Below are positions 52,624 to 61,271 of a DNA stretch of 64,000 nt, piece by piece (within the stretch, counting starts at the first letter, position 1; each line of letters opens with the position of its first letter). The translations under genes were made by a program, and so were the position numbers. Under the pieces are notes generated by a model, which saw only the letters and a program-made list of their open reading frames with translations, had not been told where the DNA came from and searched no databases. This DNA is from Gemmobacter sp034519525 (GTDB lineage Bacteria > Pseudomonadota > Alphaproteobacteria > Rhodobacterales > Rhodobacteraceae), in the NCBI GenBank assembly GCA_034519525.1, contig JAXHOJ010000063.1:1-64000 (forward strand), given 5' to 3'.

Positions 52624-53373
52624 TCAGACCATGCGGAAGTTCTCGCCCAGATAGACGCGGCGCACGGTTTCATCGGCCACGATCTCGTCCGTGGTGCCGT
52701 TCATCAGCACTGTGCCATCATGCAGGATATAGGCGCGGTCCACGATCTCCAGCGTTTCGCGCACGTTGTGATCGGTGATCAGAACGCCCAGCCCGCGCGA
52801 TTTCAGATCCTGCACCAGATGGCGAATCTCGCCCACGGCGATCGGGTCTACCCCGGCAAAAGGTTCATCCAGCAGCAGATATTTCGGATCGGCCGCAAGG
52901 CAGCGCGCGATTTCCACCCGCCGCCGCTCGCCACCCGACAGCGCAAGGGCTGGCGCCCGCCGCAGATGGGTGATCGAAAAATCGGAAAGCAGCTCTTCCA
53001 GCCGTTCGCGCCTGGTATGGGGGTCGGATTCGCGGATCTCCAGCACGGCCAGAATATTGTCCTCGACCGACAACCCCCGGAAGATCGACATTTCCTGCGG
53101 CAGATAGCCCACGCCCAGCCGGGCGCGGCGGTACATCGGCAGCGCGGTCACATCCTTGCCATCAATCAGCACCTGCCCGCCCTCGGGCGTCACCAGGCCG
53201 GCAATGGCGTAAAAACAGGTGGTCTTGCCCGATCCGTTGGGGCCCAGCAGCGCCACCACTTCGCCCCGGTGCAGATCCAGCGTGACATCGCGGATCACCG
53301 GGCGCTTCTTGTAGCTTTTGCGCAGATTGCGCACCTGCAGGCCCGCAGCCACATTGGCCGAATCAAAGGGCAT
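52624..53373 (-). CDS. lptB: LPS export ABC transporter ATP-binding protein LptB
   Basis: 249 residues. Cytoplasmic ATPase that drives LPS from the inner membrane onto the Lpt bridge. Walker A GPNGSGKTTC, signature LSGGERRRVEIARCL, Walker B YLLLDEPFAGVDP, switch His in LITDHNVRETL. All typical of LptB. Its ATG (53373) overlaps the lptA stop by one base (TGATG). rpoN, often next after lptB in proteobacteria, is missing; hpf follows instead after 233 bp. Confidence 0.97.
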   Translation of the reverse strand: MPFDSANVAAGLQVRNLRKSYKKRPVIRDVTLDLHRGEVVALLGPNGSGKTTCFYAIAGLVTPEGGQVLIDGKDVTALPMYRRARLGVGYLPQEMSIFRGLSVEDNILAVLEIRESDPHTRRERLEELLSDFSITHLRRAPALALSGGERRRVEIARCLAADPKYLLLDEPFAGVDPIAVGEIRHLVQDLKSRGLGVLITDHNVRETLEIVDRAYILHDGTVLMNGTTDEIVADETVRRVYLGENFRMV

Positions 53374-53867
53374 CACTTTTTCCCCGGCACAAAGACGGTG
53401 GAGACCCGGCCTTCCATCACGCCGGTGCCTGCCTTCAGGTCGATCACCAGTTTCTGGCCCGCAATGGCGCTTTGCCCCTGGGTCAGCAGTACATCGCCCG
53501 TCATCACCACTTCGCCGCTGTCGATGGTATAGACCGCCTCGCGCGCTTCGGCGGCCTCAGAGGCGCTGGCCAGCGTCACGCCGCCAGAGGCGTGCAGCCG
53601 CCGGATCGCCTTGCCACCGTCGTCATATTCCACCCGCACACTGGCCGCAGACAGCCGCATCTCGCCCTGACCCACCAGAACATTGCCGGTGAAGACCGCC
53701 GATCCATCCGCCTGATTGACGGCCAGGCTGTCGGCCTGCACCTCGACCGGCAGGGTGGTATCCTGTTTCAGGCCACCGAAGGCCACCGAGGCCTGCTGCG
53801 CCATGGCGCCGGATGCTGCGCCAAGGGCGCAGAGCAGGATCACGGCACGGAAAAGCGTAAACATCAT
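53373..53867 (-). CDS. lptA: Periplasmic LPS transport protein LptA
   Basis: 164 residues with a signal peptide (MMFTLFRAVILLCALGAASGAMAQ). The mature OstA-fold part has the repeating strand pattern (VQADSLAVNQADGSAVFTGNVLVGQGEMRLSA). Bridges LptC to LptD across the periplasm. Four bases after lptC and overlapping lptB by one base: an lptC-lptA-lptB operon. Confidence 0.93.
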   Translation of the reverse strand: MMFTLFRAVILLCALGAASGAMAQQASVAFGGLKQDTTLPVEVQADSLAVNQADGSAVFTGNVLVGQGEMRLSAASVRVEYDDGGKAIRRLHASGGVTLASASEAAEAREAVYTIDSGEVVMTGDVLLTQGQSAIAGQKLVIDLKAGTGVMEGRVSTVFVPGKK

Positions 53868-53871
53868 GGCC

Positions 53872-54468
53872 TCAGCGATCTGATTGCGGATCGTATATCA
53901 GGGTGACCCGGCCATTGAAAACCAGAAGATACGCCCCCTTGCCGGCTTCCGAGGGGCTTATCTGCATCCCACCCGCCGTAATGCGCCCCGGCGGGCCGAA
54001 TCCTTCCACCGGACCCAGGCTTTCCGCCCCGGTCCGGTCCAGCGCCAGCCGCATGGCATCGGTGCGCAATTCATATCCGGTCGAGGTCGCCACCAGCACG
54101 CCGCTTTGCAGCAGAACCTGGCCTGCCTGCTGTTCCACCTGCATCGCCCCGGCGGTCAGCGCGGTATGGGCACCATCGGGCGTCGCCAGCTGTGCCGATA
54201 CCTTGGCCGCCGATGCCCCGCTACCATCGCCCGGCCGCGCCTCTGTGGCGGTGACGGTGATGCGCGATCCATCCTTGGTGACGCCGGCATAGGCCGCATC
54301 TGTCATCCGCGGTTCGCGGATACGTTCCGCGATATCCACCTCGGCATAGGGCAGTGCTGCATCCGGATCGACCTTGCGCGCCACCAGAAACAGCGTCGAC
54401 AGGATCGCCAGCGCCATCAGCGGCAGGGCAACCTTCAGCCATCCGACAAGGCGGGAATGACTGTCCAT
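53872..54468 (-). CDS. lptC: LPS export protein LptC
   Basis: 198 residues with one N-terminal membrane anchor (about residues 12-29, VALPLMALAILSTLFLVA) and a periplasmic beta-jellyroll domain typical of alphaproteobacterial LptC (ISPSEAGKGAYLLVFNGRVTLIYDP at the end). Takes LPS from LptBFG to LptA. First gene of the operon; 86 bp downstream of the RNase D gene. Confidence 0.88.
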   Translation of the reverse strand: MDSHSRLVGWLKVALPLMALAILSTLFLVARKVDPDAALPYAEVDIAERIREPRMTDAAYAGVTKDGSRITVTATEARPGDGSGASAAKVSAQLATPDGAHTALTAGAMQVEQQAGQVLLQSGVLVATSTGYELRTDAMRLALDRTGAESLGPVEGFGPPGRITAGGMQISPSEAGKGAYLLVFNGRVTLIYDPQSDR

Positions 54469-54554
54469 GCGCGGGGTCGCTCCTTTACCTACCTGCGGGG
54501 AGGAAGATGGCGCCCCGCGCGCCGCTGTTCAATCCCCGGCACCATAGCCCGGCA

Positions 54555-55169
54555 TCAGTGGCTGAAGATATCCGAAGGTTCCTGCCAGCCCAGCAGATCA
54601 AGCTCGGCTCGCACCGGCAGGAAATCGAAACAGCGCTGCGCCAGCTCCATCCGCCCTTCGCGGATCAGCCGGGCCTCCAGCGCGGCTTTCAGCGCATGAA
54701 GATACAGCACATCCGATGCTGCATATTCCTTCTGCGCCTCGGTCAGATCGGTGGCGCCCCAGTCCGACATCTGCTGCTGCTTCGATACATCGACGCCCAC
54801 CAGCTCTTGCAGCAGATATTTCAGCCCGTGCCGGTCGGTGAAGGTGCGGATCAGCCGCGATGCGATCTTGGTGCACCAGACCGGCGCCGTGGTGACGCCA
54901 AAGGCCTGTTTCATCGCCGCAATGTCGAACCGGCCGAAATGGAACAGCTTCACCACCGCCGGATCGGTCAGCAACCGTTCCAGATTGGGGGCGCTGGTCT
55001 GGCCGCGCGCGATCTGCACCAGATGCGCATGGCCGTCGCCCACCGACAGCTGCACCACGCACAGCCGGTCGCGGCGCGGATCAAGCCCCATGGTTTCGGT
55101 GTCGATCGCCACCACCGGGCCAAGCGTCAGGCCGTCTGGCAGATCAGTCTTGTAAAGATGGATTGCCAA
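54555..55169 (-). CDS. Short RNase D / 3'-5' exonuclease
   Basis: 204 residues. DEDDy exonuclease motifs: VVAIDTETMGLDPRRD (Exo I), FHFGRFDIAAMKQAFG (Exo II) and TEAQKEYAASDVLYLH (Exo III with Tyr). Only the nuclease domain is present; HRDC domains of full RNase D are missing, as in many alphaproteobacteria. Probably trims the 3' ends of tRNAs or other stable RNAs. Lies between the tRNA-Leu genes and lptC on the same strand. Confidence 0.9.
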   Translation of the reverse strand: MAIHLYKTDLPDGLTLGPVVAIDTETMGLDPRRDRLCVVQLSVGDGHAHLVQIARGQTSAPNLERLLTDPAVVKLFHFGRFDIAAMKQAFGVTTAPVWCTKIASRLIRTFTDRHGLKYLLQELVGVDVSKQQQMSDWGATDLTEAQKEYAASDVLYLHALKAALEARLIREGRMELAQRCFDFLPVRAELDLLGWQEPSDIFSH

Positions 55170-55243
55170 GGCCGCCTCCGCGCTGTTGCTGCGCCGGGAT
55201 AGACCTGTGGCTGCGGCGGGTCAACGGCTGTGGCCAAAAACCA

Positions 55244-55275
55244 AAGGCCCGGCACCTGTGAAGGGGCCGGGCCTT
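55244..55275 (-). terminator. Terminator after tRNA-Leu copy 1
   Basis: Arms AAGGCCCGGC and GCCGGGCCTT (55244-55253, 55266-55275), ten pairs. On the minus strand TTTGGTTTTTGG follows. Confidence 0.85.
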
Positions 55276-55281
55276 GGTGAT

Positions 55282-55366
55282 TGGTGCCCAGAAGAGGACT
55301 CGAACCTCCACGTCTTGCAACACTGGTACCTGAAACCAGCGCGTCTACCAATTCCGCCATCTGGGC
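55282..55366 (-). tRNA. tRNA-Leu (anticodon CAG), copy 1
   Basis: On the minus strand GCCCAGATGGCGGAATTGG ... GGTTCGAGTCC ... TCTGGGCA plus encoded CCA (55282-55284). Anticodon stem CTGGT/ACCAG with loop TTCAGGT gives CAG. A long variable arm, as in class II tRNAs, contains GTTGCAAGACG. 85 bases with CCA. Confidence 0.97.
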
Positions 55367-55469
55367 GATGTCGTGGGGGCTGTCTAAGCAGAACGGCGGG
55401 GGCTGTCAATCGCCCATTTTCACGCCGGACGCTTTGAAATCGGCAGGGAAATCAGCGGGATGAAAACCA

Positions 55470-55503
55470 AAAGGCCCGGCACCTGTGAAGGGGCCGGGCC
55501 TTT
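55470..55503 (-). terminator. Terminator after tRNA-Leu copy 2
   Basis: Arms AAAGGCCCGGC and GCCGGGCCTTT (55470-55480, 55493-55503), eleven pairs, followed on the minus strand by TGGTTTTC. Nearly the same as the hairpin after copy 1, with one extra A-T pair. Confidence 0.85.
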
Positions 55504-55509
55504 GGTAAT

Positions 55510-55594
55510 TGGTGCCCAGAAGAGGACTCGAACCTCCACGTCTTGCAACACTGGTACCTGAAACCAGCGCGTCTACCAATTCCGCCATCTGGGC
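55510..55594 (-). tRNA. tRNA-Leu (anticodon CAG), copy 2
   Basis: Base-for-base the same mature tRNA as copy 1, 228 bp away in the same orientation, each with its own terminator. Flanking GATGTCGTGGGG on the 5' side is also shared, so the duplicated block extends slightly beyond the tRNA. Encoded CCA at 55510-55512. Confidence 0.97.
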
Positions 55595-55650
55595 GATGTC
55601 GTGGGGCGGTGTTTACGGCTGTGGGCCGGGGGTGTCAACAGGCTGCGGCA

Positions 55651-55669
55651 AAAAAATCCGAAGGGATTT
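55651..55669 (-). terminator. Small hairpin with T run
   Basis: On the minus strand AAATCC-CTTC-GGATTT is followed by TTTT. The hairpin is upstream of the tRNA-Leu genes and downstream of no known minus-strand gene. It could stop antisense transcription from the NDUFA9-like gene region. Confidence 0.4.
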
Positions 55670-55742
55670 GCGGCTTGTTTGGCAAAGCCCTTAAAGTTAT
55701 GGAGTGAAGCAACTTAGCACCATTCCGGGAAGGGCTCGCAGG

Positions 55743-56729
55743 ATGAGCAAGCTGGTCACGATCTATGGCGGTTCGGGCTTCGTCGGGCGATACATCGCGC
55801 GGCGCATGGCGAAAGAGGGCTGGCGCGTCCGCGTCGCCGTCCGTCGCCCGAACGAGGCGCTGTTCGTTCGCCCCTATGGCGCGGTCGGCCAGGTAGAGCC
55901 GGTCCTGTGCAATATCCGCGATGATGCCAGCGTGCGTGCTGCGCTGCTGGGCGCCGATGCCGTTGTGAACTGCGTCGGAATCCTGAACGCCGTGGGCAAG
56001 AACAAGTTCGGTGCCGTGCAGGCCGAAGGTGCGGGCCGCGTCGCCCGTCTGGCCGCGGCAGAGGGCGTGGCTCATCTGGTGCAGATCTCGGCCATCGGCG
56101 CCGATGCCGGGTCCGACAGTGATTATGCACGCAGCAAAGCCGAAGGCGAGGCTGCGGTTCTGGCGGCTTTCCCGTCGGCGGTGATCCTGCGGCCTTCGGT
56201 GATCTTCGGCAATGAAGACCAGTTCTTCAACCGCTTTGCCGGCATGGCCCGCAACAGCCCGGTCCTGCCGATCTTCGCGGCCGGCACGAAATTCCAGCCC
56301 GTGCATGTCGAAGACGTGGCCTCTGCCGCTGTGAAGGCGGTGCTGGGTCAGGCTGAACCGGGTATCTACGAGCTTGGCGGGCCGGATGTCGCCAGCTTTG
56401 CCGATCTGATGCATGTCATGCTGGGCGTGGTGGAGCGTCGGCGCCTTGTGCTGCCGCTGCCGCGCTTTGTCGGGCGCCTGATGGCCTTTGGCTTTGATGC
56501 GGTGCAGGCGCTGTCGCTGGGTCTGATCGAAAACAAGGTGCTGACCGGCGATCAGCTGAAGAACCTGTATCGCGACAATGTGGTGGCGCCCGGCGCCCGG
56601 GGTTTTGCCGATCTGGGCATCACCCCCAATGCCATCGGCGCGGTTCTGCCGGAATATCTGTGGCCCTACCGCCCGACCGGGCAATATGCGGCGATCAAGG
56701 CTTCGGCCAAAAATCTGCGCAAAGTCTGA
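55743..56729 (+). CDS. Complex I NDUFA9-like NAD(P)-binding protein
   Basis: 328 residues, short-chain dehydrogenase (extended, atypical) fold. Gly motif TIYGGSGFVGRYIARRMAKEG binds NAD(P); VNCVGILNAVGKNKFG and LVQISAIGADAGSDSDYARSKAEGE in outline hold the family core, with the YxxxK equivalent in YARSK. Relatives include the NDUFA9 accessory subunit of complex I in mitochondria and alphaproteobacteria, thought structural rather than catalytic. Start MSKLVTIYG at 55743. It ends three bases before uppP. Confidence 0.87.
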   Translation: MSKLVTIYGGSGFVGRYIARRMAKEGWRVRVAVRRPNEALFVRPYGAVGQVEPVLCNIRDDASVRAALLGADAVVNCVGILNAVGKNKFGAVQAEGAGRVARLAAAEGVAHLVQISAIGADAGSDSDYARSKAEGEAAVLAAFPSAVILRPSVIFGNEDQFFNRFAGMARNSPVLPIFAAGTKFQPVHVEDVASAAVKAVLGQAEPGIYELGGPDVASFADLMHVMLGVVERRRLVLPLPRFVGRLMAFGFDAVQALSLGLIENKVLTGDQLKNLYRDNVVAPGARGFADLGITPNAIGAVLPEYLWPYRPTGQYAAIKASAKNLRKV

Positions 56730-56732
56730 CCC

Positions 56733-57539
56733 TTGGCCGATCAGTCGCTGATTGCTGCCGCCGTTCTGGGGATACTGGAAGGGCTGACAGAGTTCATTCC
56801 GGTATCTTCGACCGGCCATATCCTTCTGGCCGGTCACTTCATGGGGTTCGAAAGCGCGGGCCGCAGCTTCGAGGTGGTGATCCAGCTGGGCGCGGTGCTG
56901 GCGGTGCTTTCCGTCTATGCCGCCAAGCTGTGGCAGGTGTTTTCCACCGCGCATGAAGATCCCAAGGCCTTTCGCTTTATCGTGGCGGTGGCGCTGGCCT
57001 TTCTGCCGGCTGTGGTGATCGGCGTTCTGGCGCATGGGTTCATCAAATCCGTCCTGTTTGAAACGCCCCGGCTGATTGCTGCCATGCTGGTGATCGGCGG
57101 TGTGATTCTGCTGTGGGTGGACCGGCTGAAGCTGACTCCGAAATACGAAGATGCGATGGATGTGCCGCTGGGGGTGGCGCTGAAGATCGGCTTCATCCAG
57201 TGCCTTGCCATGGTGCCGGGCACCTCGCGCTCTGGTGCGACCATCGTGGGGGCGCTGCTGCTGGGTGTCAGCAAGCGGGGCGCGGCCGAGTTTTCGTTCT
57301 TCCTGTCGATGCCGACCATGGCCGCCGCCTTCGCCTATGATCTGTGGAAAAATCGGGCAGTTCTGGATCAGGGTGCCCTTTCAGAGATCGCCGTGGGCTT
57401 TGTGCTGGCCTTCATTTCGGCGGTTCTCGTGGTGAAGTGGCTGCTGGGCTATGTGTCACGGCATGGCTATGCGCTGTTCGGCTGGTGGCGAATCATCATC
57501 GGCTCTATTGCCTTAACCCTGCTTTCGTTGGGTTTTTAA
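56733..57539 (+). CDS. uppP: Undecaprenyl-diphosphatase UppP/BacA
   Basis: 268 residues, TTG start three bases after the preceding stop. Polytopic membrane enzyme that dephosphorylates undecaprenyl pyrophosphate to recycle the lipid carrier for murein and glycans. Motifs: GILEGLTEFIPVSSTGHILL (Glu-rich box with Ser-Thr-Gly-His) and VPGTSRSGATIVGALLLG (PGxSRSG). About eight helices. Overexpression gives bacitracin resistance in other bacteria. Confidence 0.95.
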   Translation: MADQSLIAAAVLGILEGLTEFIPVSSTGHILLAGHFMGFESAGRSFEVVIQLGAVLAVLSVYAAKLWQVFSTAHEDPKAFRFIVAVALAFLPAVVIGVLAHGFIKSVLFETPRLIAAMLVIGGVILLWVDRLKLTPKYEDAMDVPLGVALKIGFIQCLAMVPGTSRSGATIVGALLLGVSKRGAAEFSFFLSMPTMAAAFAYDLWKNRAVLDQGALSEIAVGFVLAFISAVLVVKWLLGYVSRHGYALFGWWRIIIGSIALTLLSLGF

Positions 57540-57619
57540 GATTATTGGTAAGCTGTGCTGACCTTGTTTTTCAAGAATGGGGCAGAAAAACTGATCCATT
57601 CCTGAAAAAACCGCAAACT

Positions 57620-57638
57620 AAGTCAGTATTGCTGACTT
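57620..57638 (+). terminator. Hairpin between uppP and gltD
   Basis: AAGTCAG-tattg-CTGACTT (57620-57638) followed by TTATT. It may terminate the uppP transcript or be an operator for gltD. The 160-bp gap around it is AT-rich compared with the surroundings. Confidence 0.5.
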
Positions 57639-57701
57639 TTATTCAGATTTGACCTGCGGTATCAAAACGCACCCACCGATATGCCGCAGGGAGGCGCCGA
57701 C

Positions 57702-59138
57702 ATGGCCAAGGAACGTATGCTCCAGTTTGTGACCGTGAAACGGGAGATGCCCGAAAAGCGTCCGGCCAATCTGCGCGCGAATGATTTCCACGAAATCTAC
57801 CGGGAGTTCGCAGCCCAGAAGGCGACCGAGCAATCCAGCCGCTGCAGCCAGTGCGGCGTGCCCTATTGCCAGTCGCATTGCCCGCTGCACAACAACATCC
57901 CCGACTGGCTGCGCATGACTGCCGAAGGGCGGCTGCAGGAAGCCTATGAGCTGAGCCAGGCCACCAATACCTTCCCCGAAATCTGCGGCCGCATCTGCCC
58001 GCAGGACCGGCTGTGCGAAGGCAATTGCGTGATCGAACAATCGGGTCATGGCACGGTGACCATCGGCTCGGTCGAGAAATACATCACCGATACCGCCTGG
58101 GAAAACGGCTGGGTCAAGCCGGTGAAGCCGCTGGTGGAGCGCGCCGAAAGCGTGGGCATCATCGGCGCGGGCCCCGGCGGGCTGGCGGCGGCCGACATGC
58201 TGCGCCGCAAGGGTTTTCAGGTCACGGTCTATGATCGCTATGATCGGGCAGGCGGGCTGATGACCTATGGGATTCCAGGCTTCAAGCTGGAAAAACCTGT
58301 TGTGATGCAACGGGTTGAACAGCTGGAACAATCGGGCGTCAGCTTTGTGATGAACTGCAAGGTGGGCGAGGATCTGAGCTTTGATGCCATCCGTGGCCAG
58401 CATGATGCCGTGCTGATCGCCACCGGCGTCTACAAGATGCGGGATGTGGGCGCGCCGGGCGTTGGCCAGGCGGGTATCGTGCAGGCGCTGGATTACCTGA
58501 CGGCCTCGAACCGCAAGAGCTTTGGCGACGATGTCGAGGCCTATGAAAGCGGCGAGCTGAACGCCGAGGGCAAGCGCGTCGTGGTCATCGGCGGTGGCGA
58601 TACGGCCATGGATTGCGTGCGCACGGCCATCCGTCAGGGCGCGACTTCGGTGAAGTGCCTGTATCGCCGCGACCGGGCAAACATGCCGGGCAGCCAGCGC
58701 GAAACGCAGAATGCCGAAGAAGAAGGCGTTGAATTCGTTTGGCTTTCTGCGCCCAAAGGCTTTACCGGCAATGGCGCGGTTGAAGGCGTGATTGTGCAGA
58801 AGATGCGCCTCGGCGCGCCGGATGCCAGCGGTCGGCAGATGCCCGAGGTGATCGAGGGTGCGGATTACGTCGAAGGCGCCGATCTGGTGATTACCGCCCT
58901 GGGGTTCGAGCCGGAAGACCTGCCGAAACTTTGGGGCGTGCCGGATCTGGCGGTGACGCGCTGGGGCACGATCAAGGCCGATTTCCGCACGCATCAGACC
59001 GCCATTCCCGGCGTGTTTGCGGCAGGCGATATCGTGCGCGGCGCCTCGCTGGTGGTCTGGGCCATCCGCGACGGGCGCGAAGCGGCGGATGCCATCGCGG
59101 ATTACATCGCCCAGCCGGCGAGTGTCGCGGCAGAGTGA
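57702..59138 (+). CDS. gltD: Glutamate synthase (NADPH) small subunit
   Basis: 478 residues. Delivers electrons from NADPH through FAD and Fe-S clusters to the large subunit. N-terminal cysteine motifs CSQCGVPYCQSHCPLHN and ICGRICPQDRLCEGNC bind two [4Fe-4S] clusters; FAD motif SVGIIGAGPGGLAAADMLRR; NADPH motif VVVIGGGDTAMDCVRTAIR; C-terminal FAAGDIVRGASLVVWAIRDG. Start MAKERMLQFV at 57702 follows GGGAGG; an earlier ATG (57681) lacks a site. Placed upstream of gltB, with three small genes between. Confidence 0.97.
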   Translation: MAKERMLQFVTVKREMPEKRPANLRANDFHEIYREFAAQKATEQSSRCSQCGVPYCQSHCPLHNNIPDWLRMTAEGRLQEAYELSQATNTFPEICGRICPQDRLCEGNCVIEQSGHGTVTIGSVEKYITDTAWENGWVKPVKPLVERAESVGIIGAGPGGLAAADMLRRKGFQVTVYDRYDRAGGLMTYGIPGFKLEKPVVMQRVEQLEQSGVSFVMNCKVGEDLSFDAIRGQHDAVLIATGVYKMRDVGAPGVGQAGIVQALDYLTASNRKSFGDDVEAYESGELNAEGKRVVVIGGGDTAMDCVRTAIRQGATSVKCLYRRDRANMPGSQRETQNAEEEGVEFVWLSAPKGFTGNGAVEGVIVQKMRLGAPDASGRQMPEVIEGADYVEGADLVITALGFEPEDLPKLWGVPDLAVTRWGTIKADFRTHQTAIPGVFAAGDIVRGASLVVWAIRDGREAADAIADYIAQPASVAAE

Positions 59139-59261
59139 GGGGCAAAAGCCCCGGGCGCATGGCGTATGGAAAACGTATGCACCCCGTATGGCTTCTGTCG
59201 GGACAACCGGGCTGACAGCGGGGCGGGGTGTGGTGGCGTGACTGCGGCGGGATGCGGCAGC

Positions 59262-60080
59262 ATGTCTGACCCGATCAGGAAAGGCCGCGAGGCGATGGAC
59301 AGGGCAAGGCAAAGCGAGGGGCAGGGCGGCGCGGCAGCGCCCGTACCGGCACAGCCCGCCGCACGCCGCCCGATCCATGTCGAGACGCTGCGCGATGATG
59401 ACCGGCTGCGCATCTGGCGGCATCCGGGGCAGGGGCGGCGGCTGGTGGTGGCGTTTTCCGGCGTCGGCACCGACCGCAGCAAACCCCCGCCGCTGGAGCT
59501 GGCGCGGGTGGCCACCGGGCCTGCAGGCGATCCGGCGCTGTTCTTTGCCGATCCGGCGCGCAGCTGGCTGAATGCGCCGGGCCTGATCGAAGAGGTGGCA
59601 GGGCTGGTGCAGGCCGAGGCCGCGCGTCTGGGCGTGGACGAGGTTGTGGCAGTGGGCCATTCGATGGGTGGGTTTTCGGCGCTGGCGCTGGGGGGCCATG
59701 TGCGGCTGAGCCGTGTTCTGGCGCTGTCGCCGCAGTTTTCGGTCGATCCTTCGGTGGTGCCGGACGAGCCGCGCTGGCCGATGTTCCGCAAGCATATCGC
59801 GGAATATCGCATCCGCCGCGCGGATGAGCAGATGCGGCCGGGGACGCAGTATTATGTGATCTTCGGAAAGCACCGCCGCGAGGCGCCGCAGCTGCGTCTG
59901 GTGCCGAAGGCCGCGAATGTCGCGCTGTTCATGCTGCCCGATGTGCGGCACGATTCGGTGAAGCGGCTGGACGCAGGCGGGGTATTCTGGAAGAGGTGGT
60001 CGCAACTGGCCTTTGACGGGCGCAGCCCTGCGTTTGCGGCAAGTCCTTCTGCGCGAACACGATGCGCGGGTGTCAGGTGA
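59262..60080 (+). CDS. Alpha/beta-hydrolase-like protein
   Basis: 272 residues from MSDPIRKGREAMDRA; N-terminal 35 residues are charged and Ala/Gln-rich. Core: RRLVVAFSGVGTDRSKPPPLE, nucleophile elbow VAVGHSMGGFSALALGG (GxSxG), and YYVIFGKHRREAP. A later His in DVRHDSVKRL could complete the triad. No signal peptide. Substrate unknown. Orientation and spacing suggest it is part of the gltD-gltB transcript, though no functional link to glutamate synthesis is obvious. Alternative starts: 59166 and 59295. Confidence 0.65.
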   Translation: MSDPIRKGREAMDRARQSEGQGGAAAPVPAQPAARRPIHVETLRDDDRLRIWRHPGQGRRLVVAFSGVGTDRSKPPPLELARVATGPAGDPALFFADPARSWLNAPGLIEEVAGLVQAEAARLGVDEVVAVGHSMGGFSALALGGHVRLSRVLALSPQFSVDPSVVPDEPRWPMFRKHIAEYRIRRADEQMRPGTQYYVIFGKHRREAPQLRLVPKAANVALFMLPDVRHDSVKRLDAGGVFWKRWSQLAFDGRSPAFAASPSARTRCAGVR

Positions 60081-60103
60081 CCGCCGGAAGGGCGGGAGGC
60101 GGC

Positions 60104-60832
60104 ATGAAGATCTGCACTCTGGTTCTGACCATGGCTCTGGCCGTGCCTGCAACCGCACAGGCGGGCAGCTTCATCGCGCCCGAAGGCTGTGAGACATTCC
60201 TGACCGTGCAATCGCGCGGCTGCCGGGTGTCGAACCATTATCGCTGCACGGCGGATCAGCCGGGCGATCAGTGGCGCGCGGATTTCGATCAGGAGGGGGT
60301 CTATTTCCTCAGCCGGATCAGATGCGCGAGACGCGAATGGGTGGAAAGCTATGAGTTCAACCCCGATCTGCGGCAGTCGCTGGATGCGGGGCCGGCCGAT
60401 CCGGCGCGCATTTCAGCGCGCTTCTGTCGGGGGGGCGGGATGATTTCGATTTCCGCCTGACCAAGGATGATGGCGCCCGCAGCCGGGTGACCGGGTTTGA
60501 CCAGCTGACCGGCAAGACGGTGACCATCGACAGGCGTGCGCGCTGGACCAGACCGAATTTGAGATATCACCGAGATAGACCCTGATGCGGGCAATATCCT
60601 GCGCCGGGCGCGGGGGCATGAATATATCCATCCCGAATGGCGGCTGTTCTTTGCAGGCCCGTCGGAATGGTGGGATGGCACGGGCTGGCAGCCGGTGGAT
60701 GGCAGCCCGATGCAGTTCATCCTGCCGGGCGAGCCGGGCTTTGCCGCCACGCAGCCGATTTTCGAATGTGGCGCGCTGATGTCGCAGGGGCCGCTGGACC
60801 GTTTGCTGCAGCAGGTGCGCCATGAGCGGTGA
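60104..60832 (+). pseudogene. Secreted hypothetical protein with several frameshifts
   Basis: Starts MKICTLVLTMALAVPATAQA, a clear signal peptide, then a Cys-containing domain (APEGCETFLTVQSRGCRVSNHYRC). The first frame stops at 60460, but the following frames continue the protein: DFDFRLTKDDGARSRVTGFD, then LDQTEFEI, then DPDAGNILRRARGHEYIHP and WRLFFAGPSEWWDGTGWQP, ending PLDRLLQQVRHER at TGA 60830-60832. Frame changes fall near 60400-60420, 60515-60530 and 60563-60567. A stretch at 60320-60345 also looks disturbed but stays in frame. I recognise no family. The end overlaps the next gene by eleven bases. Sequencing error or decay cannot be separated from sequence alone. Confidence 0.6.
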
Positions 60833-61268
60833 GCGGACGGGCGGCTGTCTTTGCGGCGCGGTGCGCTATGTCGCGGCGCTGGATGCGGACCAACTGCATC
60901 TTCATGCCTGCCACTGCACCATGTGCCGCCGCGTTTCGGGTGGGGTTGCGTTCAGCGTCATGGTGCCTGCCGCCGCCATGCGGGTGGAGGGCGCCGAGCA
61001 TGTGACCACCTATGTCTCGTCCGACTGGGCGGCGCGGTCGTTCTGCGCGCGCTGCGGATCCGGGCTCTGGTATCGGCTGACCCAGCCCGATGCCGCCACC
61101 GCCGATTACTATCTGTCGGCGGGCACGCTGGATGACCCCAACGGCCTGCCGCTGACCCGCGAGATCTATATCGACACCAAGCCCGACGGCTTTGCCTTCG
61201 CGGGCCACCATTCACGACTGACCGGGGCCGAATTTGAGGCCTCGCTGCAAGCCAACCCAGAGGAGTGA
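60822..61268 (+). CDS. GFA family zinc-binding protein
   Basis: 148 residues. Cys-rich zinc fold of the glutathione-dependent formaldehyde-activating family (Gfa/CENP-V): GGCLCGAVRY, CHCTMCRRVSGG and FCARCGSGLWYRL supply the metal cysteines. Despite the name, most members have unknown reactions. Three bases before gltB start region (ATG 61272), so likely co-transcribed. Confidence 0.9.
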   Translation: MSGERTGGCLCGAVRYVAALDADQLHLHACHCTMCRRVSGGVAFSVMVPAAAMRVEGAEHVTTYVSSDWAARSFCARCGSGLWYRLTQPDAATADYYLSAGTLDDPNGLPLTREIYIDTKPDGFAFAGHHSRLTGAEFEASLQANPEE

Positions 61269-61271
61269 GCC

